From positions 1 to 62,308 of the forward strand of contig NZ_LISW01000003.1 in NCBI RefSeq assembly GCF_001905735.1: a stretch of 62,308 nt of DNA. The letters are read 5' to 3'. This DNA comes from Streptomyces sp. CB01249. Lineage in GTDB: Bacteria; Actinomycetota; Actinomycetes; Streptomycetales; Streptomycetaceae. Both the position numbers and the translations under genes were made by a program. Below the pieces are notes generated by a model that saw nothing but the letters and a program-made list of their open reading frames with translations, made no database searches and was not told the DNA's origin. The first letter of the stretch is position 1. Every line of letters begins with the position of its first letter. Positions 25,991 to 34,782 of the stretch are shown one piece after another.

Positions 25991-27544
25991 GTGACTGCTC
26001 TCACTCTCAGCACTGCCGGTGCGGCGACGCTGCGCGCCGACGCCCTCGTCGTGGGCGTCGCCAAGGGCGCTGGATCCAAGCCTGGGGACCTGGTCCTCGC
26101 ACCGGGCGCCGAGGCCGTGGACAAGGCGTTCGGCGGCAAGCTCGCCGCCGTCCTGGCGACCCTGGGCGCCTCGGGTGCCGAGGGCGAGCTGACGAAGGTC
26201 CCCGCCCCGGAGGGCCTGAAGGTCCCCGTCGTCATCGCGGCCGGACTCGGCAAGGCCCCGGAGAAGGACGGCTCGTACGACGCGGAGACGCTGCGCCGCG
26301 CCGCCGGTGCCGCCGCCCGCTCGCTGGCCGGTTCGAAGAAGGCCGGCTTCGCGCTGCCCATCGGCTCCGTCGAGGACGCCGAGGCCATCGCGGAGGGCGC
26401 GCTGCTCGGCGCGTACGCCTTCACCGCCTACCAGGCCGGTGAGAACAAGCTGGCGCCCAAGGACGCGAAGCCCGCCGGTGCCAAGCAGGCGCTGGCCGAG
26501 GTCGCCGTGCTCGGTGCCAAGCCCCGTGACAAGGCGTTCAAGGCCGCCGCCGAGCGCGCGATCGCCCTCGCCGAGGAGATCAACCGCGCCCGCGACCTGG
26601 TCAACACCCCGCCCAACGACCTGTACCCCGAGTCCTTCGCCGCCGTGGCCACCGCCGCCGGCAAGGAGCACGGCATCAAGGTGCAGGTGCTGGACGAGAA
26701 GGCGCTCGTCAAGGGCGGCTACGGCGGCATCCTGGGCGTCGGCCAGGGCGCGGAGCGCGGCCCGCGCCTGGTGAAGCTCGCCTACACGCACCCGAAGGCG
26801 GAGAAGACCCTGGCCCTCGTCGGCAAGGGCATCACCTACGACTCGGGCGGCATCTCGCTGAAGCCGGCCGGTCACAACGAGACGATGAAGTGCGACATGG
26901 CCGGCGCCGCCGCCGTGTTCGCGACCGTCGTCTCGGCCGCCCGTCTGGGCCTGCGCGTCAACGTCACCGCGTGGCTGGCGCTCGCCGAGAACATGCCGTC
27001 GGGCAGCGCCACCCGCCCGGGTGACGTCCTGCGCATGTACAGCGGCAAGACCGTCGAAGTCCTGAACACCGACGCCGAGGGCCGCCTCGTCATGGCCGAC
27101 GCGCTGACCCGCGCCTCGGAGGAGAACCCGGACGCGATCGTGGACGTGGCGACCCTGACCGGCGCGATGGTGCTGGCGCTGGGCAACCGCACCTTCGGCA
27201 TCATGTCCAACGACGACGCCTTCCGTACCTCGATCCACGAGATCGCGGACGAGGTCGGCGAGGCCTCCTGGCCGATGCCGCTCCCGGCGGACCTGCGCAA
27301 GGGCATGGACTCCTCGACCGCCGACATCGCCAACATGGGCGAGCGGATGGGCGGCGGCCTGGTGGCCGGCCTGTTCCTGAAGGAGTTCGTGGGCGAGGGC
27401 ATCGCCTGGGCGCACCTGGACATCGCGGGCCCCGCCTTCCACGAGGGCGCCCCGTACGGCTACACGCCCAAGGGCGGCACCGGCTCGGCCGTCCGCACGC
27501 TGGTGAAGCTGGCGGAGCGCACCGCCGCCGGCGACCTCGGCTGA
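25991..27544 (+). CDS. pepA: Leucyl aminopeptidase (M17)
   Basis: This 517-residue protein starts at GTG 25991. It is the cytosolic zinc/manganese exopeptidase of family M17. Metal and active-site residues lie in VGKGITYDSGGISLKP (K279, D284), KCDMAGAAAV (D302) and the signature NTDAEGRL (359-366). The N-terminal macro-like domain is present. In actinobacteria this gene neighbours the lipoyl-dehydrogenase/E2 genes, as it does here, but a functional link is not known. Confidence 0.98.
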   Translation: MTALTLSTAGAATLRADALVVGVAKGAGSKPGDLVLAPGAEAVDKAFGGKLAAVLATLGASGAEGELTKVPAPEGLKVPVVIAAGLGKAPEKDGSYDAETLRRAAGAAARSLAGSKKAGFALPIGSVEDAEAIAEGALLGAYAFTAYQAGENKLAPKDAKPAGAKQALAEVAVLGAKPRDKAFKAAAERAIALAEEINRARDLVNTPPNDLYPESFAAVATAAGKEHGIKVQVLDEKALVKGGYGGILGVGQGAERGPRLVKLAYTHPKAEKTLALVGKGITYDSGGISLKPAGHNETMKCDMAGAAAVFATVVSAARLGLRVNVTAWLALAENMPSGSATRPGDVLRMYSGKTVEVLNTDAEGRLVMADALTRASEENPDAIVDVATLTGAMVLALGNRTFGIMSNDDAFRTSIHEIADEVGEASWPMPLPADLRKGMDSSTADIANMGERMGGGLVAGLFLKEFVGEGIAWAHLDIAGPAFHEGAPYGYTPKGGTGSAVRTLVKLAERTAAGDLG

Positions 27545-27564
27545 CCCGGCCGCGGCAGCCCCCG

Positions 27565-27594
27565 TACGGCCCCGGGCATACGTCCGGGGCCGTA
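27565..27594 (+). terminator. Terminator after pepA
   Basis: A perfect 11-bp inverted repeat (arms 27565-27575 and 27584-27594) with an 8-nt loop lies 20 nt after the pepA stop. Confidence 0.75.
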
Positions 27595-27605
27595 GGTGTT
27601 CCCCA

Positions 27606-27631
27606 CCGGGACGGACGATCGACCGTCCCGG
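27606..27631. promoter_or_regulatory. Second inverted repeat between pepA and lpdA
   Basis: A perfect 9-bp inverted repeat (arms 27606-27614 and 27623-27631) with loop ACGATCGA follows the pepA terminator and lies about 170 bp upstream of lpdA. It could be a second termination hairpin or an operator for lpdA; nothing in the sequence decides. Confidence 0.4.
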
Positions 27632-27800
27632 ACACGGGCCCCGCGTCCCGCCCACCGTCAACAAGTGCGAAGATGGGTTCTCGGCAGGACAGGGCCCCCA
27701 CCACAGGGCCGAAGACAAAGCGGCCGCACACCAGCCGACCGGCCGGTAGCACCCCGAGGACGGGGCCCGGCGTACGGCGCACATGCATGGAGGACGTGAC

Positions 27801-29189
27801 GTGGCGAACGACGCCAGCACCGTTTTCGACCTAGTGATCCTCGGCGGTGGCAGCGGCGGGTACGCCGCGGCCCTGCGCGGAGCGCAGCTGGGCCTGGACG
27901 TCGCTCTGATCGAGAAGGGCAAGGTCGGCGGCACCTGCCTGCACAACGGCTGCATCCCCACGAAGGCGCTGCTGCACGCCGGCGAGATCGCGGACCAGGC
28001 CCGCGAGTCCGCCCAGTTCGGCGTCAAGGCCACCTTCGAGGGCATCGACATGGCGGCCGTCCACAAGTACAAGGACGACGTGATCTCCGGCCTGTACAAG
28101 GGCCTCCAGGGACTCGTCGCCTCCCGCAAGGTGCACTACATCGAGGGTGAGGGCCGGCTCTCGTCGCCCACCTCGGTGGACGTGAACGGCCAGCGCATCC
28201 AGGGCCGCCACGTGCTCCTGGCGACCGGCTCCGTGCCGAAGTCGCTGCCGGGCCTGGAGATCGACGGCAACCGCATCATCTCCTCGGACCACGCGCTGAA
28301 GCTGGACCGCGTCCCGAAGTCCGCGATCGTGCTGGGCGGCGGCGTCATCGGCGTCGAGTTCGCCTCGGCGTGGACCTCCTTCGGCTCCGACGTGACGATC
28401 ATCGAGGGCCTGAAGCACCTCGTCCCGGTCGAGGACGAGAACAGCTCGAAGCTCCTCGAGCGCGCCTTCCGCAAGCGCGGCATCAAGTTCAACCTCGGCA
28501 CCTTCTTCCAGAGCGCCGAGTACACGCAGGACGGCGTCCGCGTGACCCTCGCCGACGGCAAGACCTTCGAGGCGGAGGTGCTGCTGGTCGCGATCGGCCG
28601 CGGCCCGGTCTCGCAGGGCCTCGGTTACGAGGAGGCCGGGGTCGCCATGGACCGCGGCTACGTCCTGGTGGACGAGTACATGCGCACCAACGTCCCGACG
28701 ATCTCGGCCGTGGGCGACCTGGTCCCGACGCTCCAGCTGGCGCACGTCGGCTTCGCCGAGGGCATCCTCGTGGCGGAGCGGCTGGCCGGTCTCAAGACCG
28801 TCCCGATCGACTACGACGGTGTCCCCCGGGTCACGTACTGCCACCCCGAGGTCGCCTCCGTCGGCATCACCGAGGCCAAGGCCAAGGAGCTCTACGGCGC
28901 GGACAAGGTCGTCGCGCTGAAGTACAACCTCGCGGGCAACGGCAAGAGCAAGATCCTCAAGACCGCGGGCGAGATCAAGCTCGTCCAGGTCAAGGACGGT
29001 GCCGTGGTCGGCGTCCACATGGTCGGTGACCGTATGGGCGAGCAGGTCGGCGAAGCCCAGCTGATCTACAACTGGGAAGCGCTGCCGGCCGAGGTCGCCC
29101 AGCTCATCCACGCCCACCCGACGCAGAACGAGGCGATGGGCGAGGCCCACCTGGCGCTCGCCGGCAAGCCGCTTCACTCCCACGACTGA
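27801..29189 (+). CDS. lpdA: Dihydrolipoyl dehydrogenase (E3)
   Basis: This 462-residue flavoprotein starts at GTG 27801, seven bases after GGAGGA. FAD-binding GGGSGG lies at 15-20; the redox-active disulfide lies in GGTCLHNGCIPTK (C46, C51). The NAD site is VLGGGVIGVEFAS, and the C-terminal active-site His is in LIHAHPTQNE. E3 reoxidises the lipoyl groups of the 2-oxoacid dehydrogenase complexes. The E2 gene follows 61 bp downstream on the same strand, so E3 and E2 are probably co-transcribed. Confidence 0.98.
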   Translation: MANDASTVFDLVILGGGSGGYAAALRGAQLGLDVALIEKGKVGGTCLHNGCIPTKALLHAGEIADQARESAQFGVKATFEGIDMAAVHKYKDDVISGLYKGLQGLVASRKVHYIEGEGRLSSPTSVDVNGQRIQGRHVLLATGSVPKSLPGLEIDGNRIISSDHALKLDRVPKSAIVLGGGVIGVEFASAWTSFGSDVTIIEGLKHLVPVEDENSSKLLERAFRKRGIKFNLGTFFQSAEYTQDGVRVTLADGKTFEAEVLLVAIGRGPVSQGLGYEEAGVAMDRGYVLVDEYMRTNVPTISAVGDLVPTLQLAHVGFAEGILVAERLAGLKTVPIDYDGVPRVTYCHPEVASVGITEAKAKELYGADKVVALKYNLAGNGKSKILKTAGEIKLVQVKDGAVVGVHMVGDRMGEQVGEAQLIYNWEALPAEVAQLIHAHPTQNEAMGEAHLALAGKPLHSHD

Positions 29190-29250
29190 TCCAGTCGACC
29201 GGGCGCGACGACCGACCACTTCCGCATTTTCGTAAGGAGCAACTGAAACC

Positions 29251-31011
29251 ATGTCGGTTTCCGTAACCCTTCCGGCGCTCGGCGAGAGCGTCACCGAGGG
29301 CACTGTCACCCGCTGGCTGAAGGCCGAGGGCGAGCGCGTCGAGGCCGACGAGCCGCTGCTCGAGGTCTCGACCGACAAGGTCGACACCGAGATCCCCGCC
29401 CCCGCCTCCGGCGTCCTGTCGTCCATCAAGGTCGCCGAGGACGAGACCGTCGAGGTCGGCGCCGAGCTGGCCATCATCGACGACGGCTCGGGCGCCCCGG
29501 CCGCCGAGGCCGCTCCGGCCGCCGAGCCGGCCGAGGCTCCGGCCCCGGCCGCCGCCGAGGCCCCCGCCGCCCCGGCCCCCGCGGCCGAGGCTCCGGCCGC
29601 CGCCCCGGCCGGTGGTGCCTCCGGCACCGACGTCACCCTCCCCGCGCTCGGCGAGAGCGTCACCGAGGGCACCGTCACCCGCTGGCTGAAGGAGGTCGGC
29701 GAGGAGGTCGCGGAGGACGAGCCGCTGCTCGAGGTCTCCACGGACAAGGTCGACACCGAGATCCCCGCCCCGGTCGCCGGTGTGCTGCTGGAGATCGTGG
29801 TCGGCGAGGACGAGACCGCCGAGGTCGGCGCCAAGCTCGCCGTCATCGGCGCGCCCGGTGCCGCTCCGGCCCAGGCCCCGGCTCCGGCTCAGCCCGCCCC
29901 GGCCCAGGAGGCTCCGGCCCCCGCGCCGACTCCGGCTCCGGCCCCCGCCGCGCCCGCCCCGGCTCCGGCCGCTCCGGCTCCGGCGCCCGCCGCCCCGGCA
30001 CCGGCTCCGGCGGCTCCCGCCCCGGCTCCGGCCGCCCCGGCGCAGGCTCCGGCCGCCGCCCCGGCCGCGACCTCCGGTGACGACGGCGCGTACGTCACGC
30101 CGCTGGTCCGCAAGCTCGCCGCCGAGAACGGCGTCGACCTGGGCTCGGTCAAGGGCACCGGCGTCGGTGGCCGTATCCGCAAGCAGGATGTCGTCGCCGC
30201 AGCGGAGGCCGCCAAGGCCGCCGCCGCTGCCCCGGCGCCCGCCGCTCCGGCCGCCTCCTCCAAGGCCGCGCCGAAGCTGGAGGCCAGCCCGCTGCGCGGT
30301 CAGACGGTCAAGATGACCCGCATGCGCAAGGTCATCGGCGACAACATGATGAAGGCGCTGCACTCGCAGGCCCAGCTGACCTCGGTCGTCGAGGTCGACG
30401 TCACCAAGCTGATGAAGCTGCGCGCCAAGGCGAAGGACGGCTTCGCGGCCCGTGAGGGCGTCAAGCTCTCCCCGATGCCGTTCTACGTGAAGGCCGCCGC
30501 CCAGGCGCTGAAGGCCCACCCGGTCATCAACGCCCGGATCAACGAGGACGAAGGCACCATCACGTACTTCGACTCGGAGAACATCGGCATCGCCGTGGAC
30601 GCCGAGAAGGGCCTGATGACCCCGGTCATCAAGGGCGCGGGCGACCTCAACATCGCCGGTATCTCGAAGAAGACCGCCGAGCTGGCCGGCAAGGCCCGCG
30701 GTGGCGGCCTGACCCCGGACGACATGTCCGGTGCCACCTTCACCATCAGCAACACCGGCTCGCGCGGTGCGCTGTTCGACACCGTCATCGTGCCGCCGAA
30801 CCAGGCAGCCATCCTGGGCATCGGCGCCACCGTGAAGCGTCCCGCGGTCATCGAGACCGAGGAGGGCACCGTGATCGGTGTCCGCGACATGACGTACCTG
30901 TCGCTCTCCTACGACCACCGTCTGGTGGACGGCGCGGACGCCGCCCGCTACCTGACCGCGGTCAAGGCGATCCTGGAGGCCGGCGAGTTCGAGGTCGAGC
31001 TCGGCCTGTAA
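29251..31011 (+). CDS. sucB: Dihydrolipoamide acyltransferase E2 (annotated SucB; probably DlaT/AceF-like)
   Basis: This 586-residue protein has two N-terminal lipoyl domains with lipoylated Lys in VSTDKVDTE (K43 and K166), each ahead of an Ala/Pro-rich linker. The second linker (residues ~203-272) is an exceptional run of alternating AP units. A peripheral subunit-binding domain occupies ~280-315. The catalytic domain ends in SYDHRLVDG (H556, D560). Such proteins are usually named SucB. However, the neighbours are lpdA and aceE, and the syntenic Mycobacterium tuberculosis gene dlaT encodes the pyruvate dehydrogenase E2, so this is probably the shared E2 for PDH and possibly ODH. Forming acetyl- versus succinyl-dihydrolipoamide cannot be told apart from sequence alone. 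Confidence 0.93.
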   Translation: MSVSVTLPALGESVTEGTVTRWLKAEGERVEADEPLLEVSTDKVDTEIPAPASGVLSSIKVAEDETVEVGAELAIIDDGSGAPAAEAAPAAEPAEAPAPAAAEAPAAPAPAAEAPAAAPAGGASGTDVTLPALGESVTEGTVTRWLKEVGEEVAEDEPLLEVSTDKVDTEIPAPVAGVLLEIVVGEDETAEVGAKLAVIGAPGAAPAQAPAPAQPAPAQEAPAPAPTPAPAPAAPAPAPAAPAPAPAAPAPAPAAPAPAPAAPAQAPAAAPAATSGDDGAYVTPLVRKLAAENGVDLGSVKGTGVGGRIRKQDVVAAAEAAKAAAAAPAPAAPAASSKAAPKLEASPLRGQTVKMTRMRKVIGDNMMKALHSQAQLTSVVEVDVTKLMKLRAKAKDGFAAREGVKLSPMPFYVKAAAQALKAHPVINARINEDEGTITYFDSENIGIAVDAEKGLMTPVIKGAGDLNIAGISKKTAELAGKARGGGLTPDDMSGATFTISNTGSRGALFDTVIVPPNQAAILGIGATVKRPAVIETEEGTVIGVRDMTYLSLSYDHRLVDGADAARYLTAVKAILEAGEFEVELGL

Positions 31012-31025
31012 CCAGCCTCACGATC

Positions 31026-31062
31026 GGCGCCCCCGTCCGGAACACTTCCGGGCGGGGGCGCC
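31026..31062 (+). terminator. Terminator after the E2 gene
   Basis: A 17-bp stem with one G-U pair (arms 31026-31042 and 31046-31062) and a 3-nt loop lies 14 nt after the E2 stop. This is one of the strongest hairpins in the window and closes the lpdA-E2 unit. Confidence 0.9.
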
Positions 31063-31069
31063 GCCGTAT

Positions 31070-31079
31070 TGTCTAGACA
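31070..31079. promoter_or_regulatory. Candidate GntR operator
   Basis: TGTCTAGACA is a perfect 10-bp palindrome 64 bp upstream of the GntR start, just after the E2 terminator. FCD-type GntR regulators commonly bind short palindromes of this kind near their own promoters, so autoregulation is a reasonable guess. Confidence 0.5.
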
Positions 31080-31142
31080 CCACCGGTCGCCCCGGCCACC
31101 GAGCCCGGTGCAGGCGTACCGGTCTGTCCGAAGGAGCCCGTC

Positions 31143-31766
31143 ATGACCCCGCCCGTCGTCCACTCGCTGCGCGAACAGATCCGCGAGCACATCGTGGAGG
31201 GGATCGTCAGCGGGCGCTGGAAGCCGGGCGAGCGGATCGTGGAGCGGCGCATCGCGACCGAGCTGGAGGTCAGCCAGACGCCCGTGCGCGAGGCGCTGCG
31301 GGAGCTGGAGACGCTGCGGCTGATCGAGTCGGCGCCCAACAAGGGCGTCCGGGTCCGCAACCTCACCGCCGCCGACCTGGAGGAGAGCTACCCCGTACGG
31401 GCGGGCCTGGAGCAGATCGCGGCCGAGCTGGCGGCCCCCGGGCTCGGCGAGGACTGCTCGCTGCTGGCCCCGCACGTGGCGGCGCTGTACGAGGCGGACC
31501 GGCTGGCGGACGGCGAGGCCCAGGTCCGGCACACGGTCGGCTTCCACCGCGAGATGGTGCGGGCGGCGGGGAACGCGGTGCTGCTGCACACCTGGGAGGG
31601 GCTGGGCATCGAGGTGTTCACGGCCCTGTCCATCCGCTGGCTGGGCACGGTCCAGAAGTCGTACGCGGAGGAGCACGAGGCCCTCATCGACGCGTTCCTG
31701 CGCAAGGACCCGGACATCGGGACTCTGGTGAAGGCCCACGTCCTGGGCTGCGCGCCGCGCGCCTGA
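31143..31766 (+). CDS. GntR-family regulator (FadR/FCD class)
   Basis: This 207-residue protein begins 7 nt after GAAGGAG. A winged HTH fills residues ~5-70 (LREQIREHIVEGIVSGRWKP, then TPVREALRELETLRLIES). The helical FCD ligand-binding domain follows (SYPVRAGLEQIAAELAAP, HTVGFHREMVRAAGNAVLL). The His residues in the FCD part could hold a metal. The domain is slightly short at the C-terminus. Sitting between the E2 gene and aceE, it is a good candidate regulator of the pyruvate dehydrogenase genes, perhaps responding to a carboxylate. That role is inferred from position. Confidence 0.93.
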   Translation: MTPPVVHSLREQIREHIVEGIVSGRWKPGERIVERRIATELEVSQTPVREALRELETLRLIESAPNKGVRVRNLTAADLEESYPVRAGLEQIAAELAAPGLGEDCSLLAPHVAALYEADRLADGEAQVRHTVGFHREMVRAAGNAVLLHTWEGLGIEVFTALSIRWLGTVQKSYAEEHEALIDAFLRKDPDIGTLVKAHVLGCAPRA

Positions 31767-31813
31767 GGCGCTGCGCAAGTGTCGCCCCTGCCGCTCTTCC
31801 GTGCAGGTCAGCG

Positions 31814-31839
31814 CCCGTTTTGACGGGTAAATCCCGTCA
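31814..31839. promoter_or_regulatory. Overlapping inverted repeats in the aceE upstream region
   Basis: The 255-bp gap 31767-32021 is unusually AT-rich for this genome. It holds a perfect 7-bp inverted repeat TGACGGG-N5-CCCGTCA (31821-31839). The GACGGG half can alternatively pair with CCCGTT at 31814-31819. Around 31908-31925 there is a run of overlapping GATCGATC-type palindromes. These could be operators or an antiterminator-like switch for aceE. No ribosome site better than the one at GGAAGG (about 32010) is seen. Confidence 0.45.
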
Positions 31840-32021
31840 CTCGGTGCCCCATTTCATGGCACCGCATGCCACTTTCTTCATATCGAGAAGTTTTGCCGTT
31901 CATCCTTTGATCGATCATCGATCGGCGATTTACAGTTCACTCCGCGGGCCCACCGGCCCCATCGCCCTGTCCTGCCAGTCAGGGACTTCTCCACCCCCCT
32001 CCTCACCGGAAGGCGGCGATC

Positions 32022-34691
32022 ATGACCGACCCCGTAGGAAAGCTTCCGAGCGAGCTCGACCAGCTCCCGGACCGCGACCCGGAGGAGACCGCTGAATGGG
32101 CGGCCTCCCTGGATGCCGTCACCAAGGCCGCGGGCCCGCACCGTGCCGCGTACCTCATGCGGCGCTCGCTCCAGCATGCCGAGGGCGCCGGTCTCGCGCT
32201 GCCCAAGCTGCTGGAGACCGATTACGTCAACTCCATCCCGACCGCCGCGGAGCCCGACTTCGACGGTGACCTGGAGATGGAGTCCAAGATCACCGCGTGG
32301 AACCGCTGGAACGCGGCCGCGATGGTCACCCGTGGCGCGCGCTTCGGCGTCGGCGGCCACATCGCCACCTTCGCCTCGGCGGCCTGGCTGTACGAGACCG
32401 GCTTCAACCACTTCTTCCGCGGCAAGGAGGGGGACGGCTCCGGCGACCAGCTGTACGTGCAGGGCCACGCCTCCCCCGGCATCTACGCCCGCGCCTTCCT
32501 CGACGGCCGGCTCAGCGAGCAGCAGCTCGACAACTTCCGCCAGGAGTCGGGCGGCAACGGCCTGCCCTCCTACCCGCACCCGCGGCGGCTGCCCTGGCTG
32601 TGGGAGTTCCCCACGGTCTCCATGGGCCTCGGCCCGCTCTCGGCGATCTACCAGGCGCGCTTCAACCGCTACCTGGCCAACCGCAACATCAAGGACACGT
32701 CGAACTCGCACGTCTGGGCCTTCCTGGGCGACGGCGAGATGGACGAGCCCGAGTCGACCGCGGCCCTCGCCCTCGCGGCCCGTGAGCAGCTCGACAACCT
32801 GACCTTCGTCATCAACTGCAACCTGCAGCGCCTCGACGGTCCGGTCCGCGCCAACTTCCGCGTCGTGCAGGAGCTGGAGGGCGCCTTCCGGGGGGCCGGC
32901 TGGAACGTCATCAAGACGCTCTGGGGCAACGCCTGGGACGAGCTGTTCCAGCTCGACACCACGGGCGCGCTGGTGCGCCGCCTCCGCGAGGTCCCGGACG
33001 CGCAGTTCCAGACGTACGCCACCCGCGACGTCGCGTACATCCGCGAGCACTTCTTCGGTGCCGAGCCCGCCCTCGCCGAGCTGGCGAAACTGCTCACCGA
33101 CGCGAAGATCGCCGAGTGCTTCTACACCTCGCGCGGCGGCCACGAGGCCCGCAAGGTGTACGCGGCCTACCGCGCGGCCGTCGAGCACAAGGGCGCGCCG
33201 ACCGTGATCCTCGCCCAGACGGTGAAGGGCTACACGCTCGGCAAGGGCTTCGAGTCCAAGAACGCCAACCACCAGATGAAGAAGCTGTCGATCGACGAGT
33301 TCAAGGGCATGCGCGAGCTGCTCGGCCTCCCGATCCCGGACAGCGCCTTCGCCGACGGCCTGGTGCCCTACGGCCACCCGGGCGCCGACTCCCCCGAGGT
33401 CCGCTACCTCCAGGAGCGCCGTGCCGCCCTCGGCGGCCCCGCCCCGGCCCGCCGGGTGCACGCGGTGGCCCTGCCGCAGCCCGAGGAGCGCGCGTTCGCG
33501 GCGCTCAAGAAGGGCTCCGGCAAGCAGGAGATGGCCACCACCATGGCCTTCGTCCGCCTGGTCAAGGACCTGATGCGGGACAAGCAGACCGGCAAGCGCT
33601 GGGTGCCGATCGTCCCGGACGAGGCCCGCACCTTCGGCATGGAGTCGCTGTTCCCGTCGGCCGGTATCTACTCGCCGCTGGGCCAGACGTACGAGCCGGT
33701 CGACCGCGACCAGCTGATGTACTACAAGGAGGCCAAGGACGGCCAGATCCTCAACGAGGGGATCACCGAGGCCGGCGCCATGGCCGACTTCATCGCCGCC
33801 GCCACGTCGTACGCGACGCACGGCGAGACGATGATCCCGTTCTACATCTTCTACTCGATGTTCGGCTGGCAGCGGACGGGCGACCAGTTCTGGCAGCTCG
33901 CCGACCAGCTCGGCAAGGGCTTCATCGTCGGCGCCACCGCCGGCCGTACGACCCTGACGGGCGAGGGCCTCCAGCACGCGGACGGCCACTCGCACCTGAT
34001 CGCCGCCACGAACCCGGCGTCGCTCAACTACGACCCGGCGTTCGCGTACGAGATCGCGGTGATCGTCAAGGACGGTCTTCGGCGGATGTACGGTCCCGAC
34101 GCCGAGGACGTCTTCTACTACCTGACGGTCTACAACGAGCCGAAGCCGCAGCCCGCGATGCCGGAAGGCGTCGAGGAGGGCATCGTCAAGGGCCTGTACC
34201 GCTTCAAGGAGGGCACGCCCGCCTCGGCGGACGCGCCGCGCGCCCAGCTGCTGGCCTCCGGCACAGCGATCCACTGGGCCCTGGAGGCCCAGGAGCTGCT
34301 GGCCGCCGACTGGGGTGTCACGACCGACGTCTGGTCCGCGACCTCCTGGGGCGAGCTGCGCCGCGAGGCGCTGGAGTGCGACGAGGCGCTGCTCCGCGGT
34401 GAGCAGCGGGTGCCGTACGTGACGCAGGCGCTGGAGGGCGCTCCGGGCCCGGTCGTCGCGGTCAGCGACTGGATGCGCGCGGTGCCGGACCAGATCAGCC
34501 AGTGGGTCGAGCAGGACTACACCTCGCTCGGCACGGACGGCTTCGGTCTCTCCGACACGCGTGACGCGGCCCGCCGCCACTTCGGCGTCGACGCCCCGTC
34601 CGTCGTGGTCGCCACGCTGGCCCAGCTGGCCCGGCGCGGCGAGGTGCCCGCGACCGCGGTCAAGGAGGCGCGGGACCGGTACGGTCTCTGA
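32022..34691 (+). CDS. aceE: Pyruvate dehydrogenase E1 component, homodimeric type
   Basis: This 889-residue protein starts at ATG 32022 behind GGAAGG. AceE decarboxylates pyruvate with thiamine diphosphate and passes the acetyl group to the E2 lipoyl domain. The ThDP/Mg motif runs GDGEMDEPES (236-245) to NCNLQRLDG (265-273), and the active-site His lies in GVGGHIATFA (H113). The full three-domain transketolase-like layout is present at normal length. The E2 and E3 genes lie immediately upstream (27.8-31 kb), with the GntR regulator between. Confidence 0.98.
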   Translation: MTDPVGKLPSELDQLPDRDPEETAEWAASLDAVTKAAGPHRAAYLMRRSLQHAEGAGLALPKLLETDYVNSIPTAAEPDFDGDLEMESKITAWNRWNAAAMVTRGARFGVGGHIATFASAAWLYETGFNHFFRGKEGDGSGDQLYVQGHASPGIYARAFLDGRLSEQQLDNFRQESGGNGLPSYPHPRRLPWLWEFPTVSMGLGPLSAIYQARFNRYLANRNIKDTSNSHVWAFLGDGEMDEPESTAALALAAREQLDNLTFVINCNLQRLDGPVRANFRVVQELEGAFRGAGWNVIKTLWGNAWDELFQLDTTGALVRRLREVPDAQFQTYATRDVAYIREHFFGAEPALAELAKLLTDAKIAECFYTSRGGHEARKVYAAYRAAVEHKGAPTVILAQTVKGYTLGKGFESKNANHQMKKLSIDEFKGMRELLGLPIPDSAFADGLVPYGHPGADSPEVRYLQERRAALGGPAPARRVHAVALPQPEERAFAALKKGSGKQEMATTMAFVRLVKDLMRDKQTGKRWVPIVPDEARTFGMESLFPSAGIYSPLGQTYEPVDRDQLMYYKEAKDGQILNEGITEAGAMADFIAAATSYATHGETMIPFYIFYSMFGWQRTGDQFWQLADQLGKGFIVGATAGRTTLTGEGLQHADGHSHLIAATNPASLNYDPAFAYEIAVIVKDGLRRMYGPDAEDVFYYLTVYNEPKPQPAMPEGVEEGIVKGLYRFKEGTPASADAPRAQLLASGTAIHWALEAQELLAADWGVTTDVWSATSWGELRREALECDEALLRGEQRVPYVTQALEGAPGPVVAVSDWMRAVPDQISQWVEQDYTSLGTDGFGLSDTRDAARRHFGVDAPSVVVATLAQLARRGEVPATAVKEARDRYGL

Positions 34692-34701
34692 GCGTGATCA
34701 G

Positions 34702-34747
34702 GCCCGTCCGGCTTGAGGCTTTGTCCTCAATCGCCGGACGGGCTTGA
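34702..34747 (+). terminator. Terminator-like hairpin after aceE, built from a dispersed repeat
   Basis: Left arm ~34702-34719 and right arm ~34726-34743 pair as GGCCCGTCCGGC..TTGAGG with CCTCAA..GCCGGACGGC, with small bulges. It begins 10 nt after the aceE stop. The right half repeats the 16741-16763 element almost exactly, so a dispersed intergenic repeat doubles here as a hairpin. Confidence 0.65.
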
Positions 34748-34782
34748 TTTCTGCCGCGCCGCAGTCCAGCCACAATGGCCGC

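Noticed and set aside
29900..30060. GC-rich tandem repeat that might be taken for a DNA repeat array
   Set aside because: It encodes the Ala-Pro linker of the E2 protein in frame, a normal flexible hinge.
31878..34580. A 900-codon minus-strand frame opposite aceE
   Set aside because: Shadow of aceE: low complexity, no family motif, no ribosome site.
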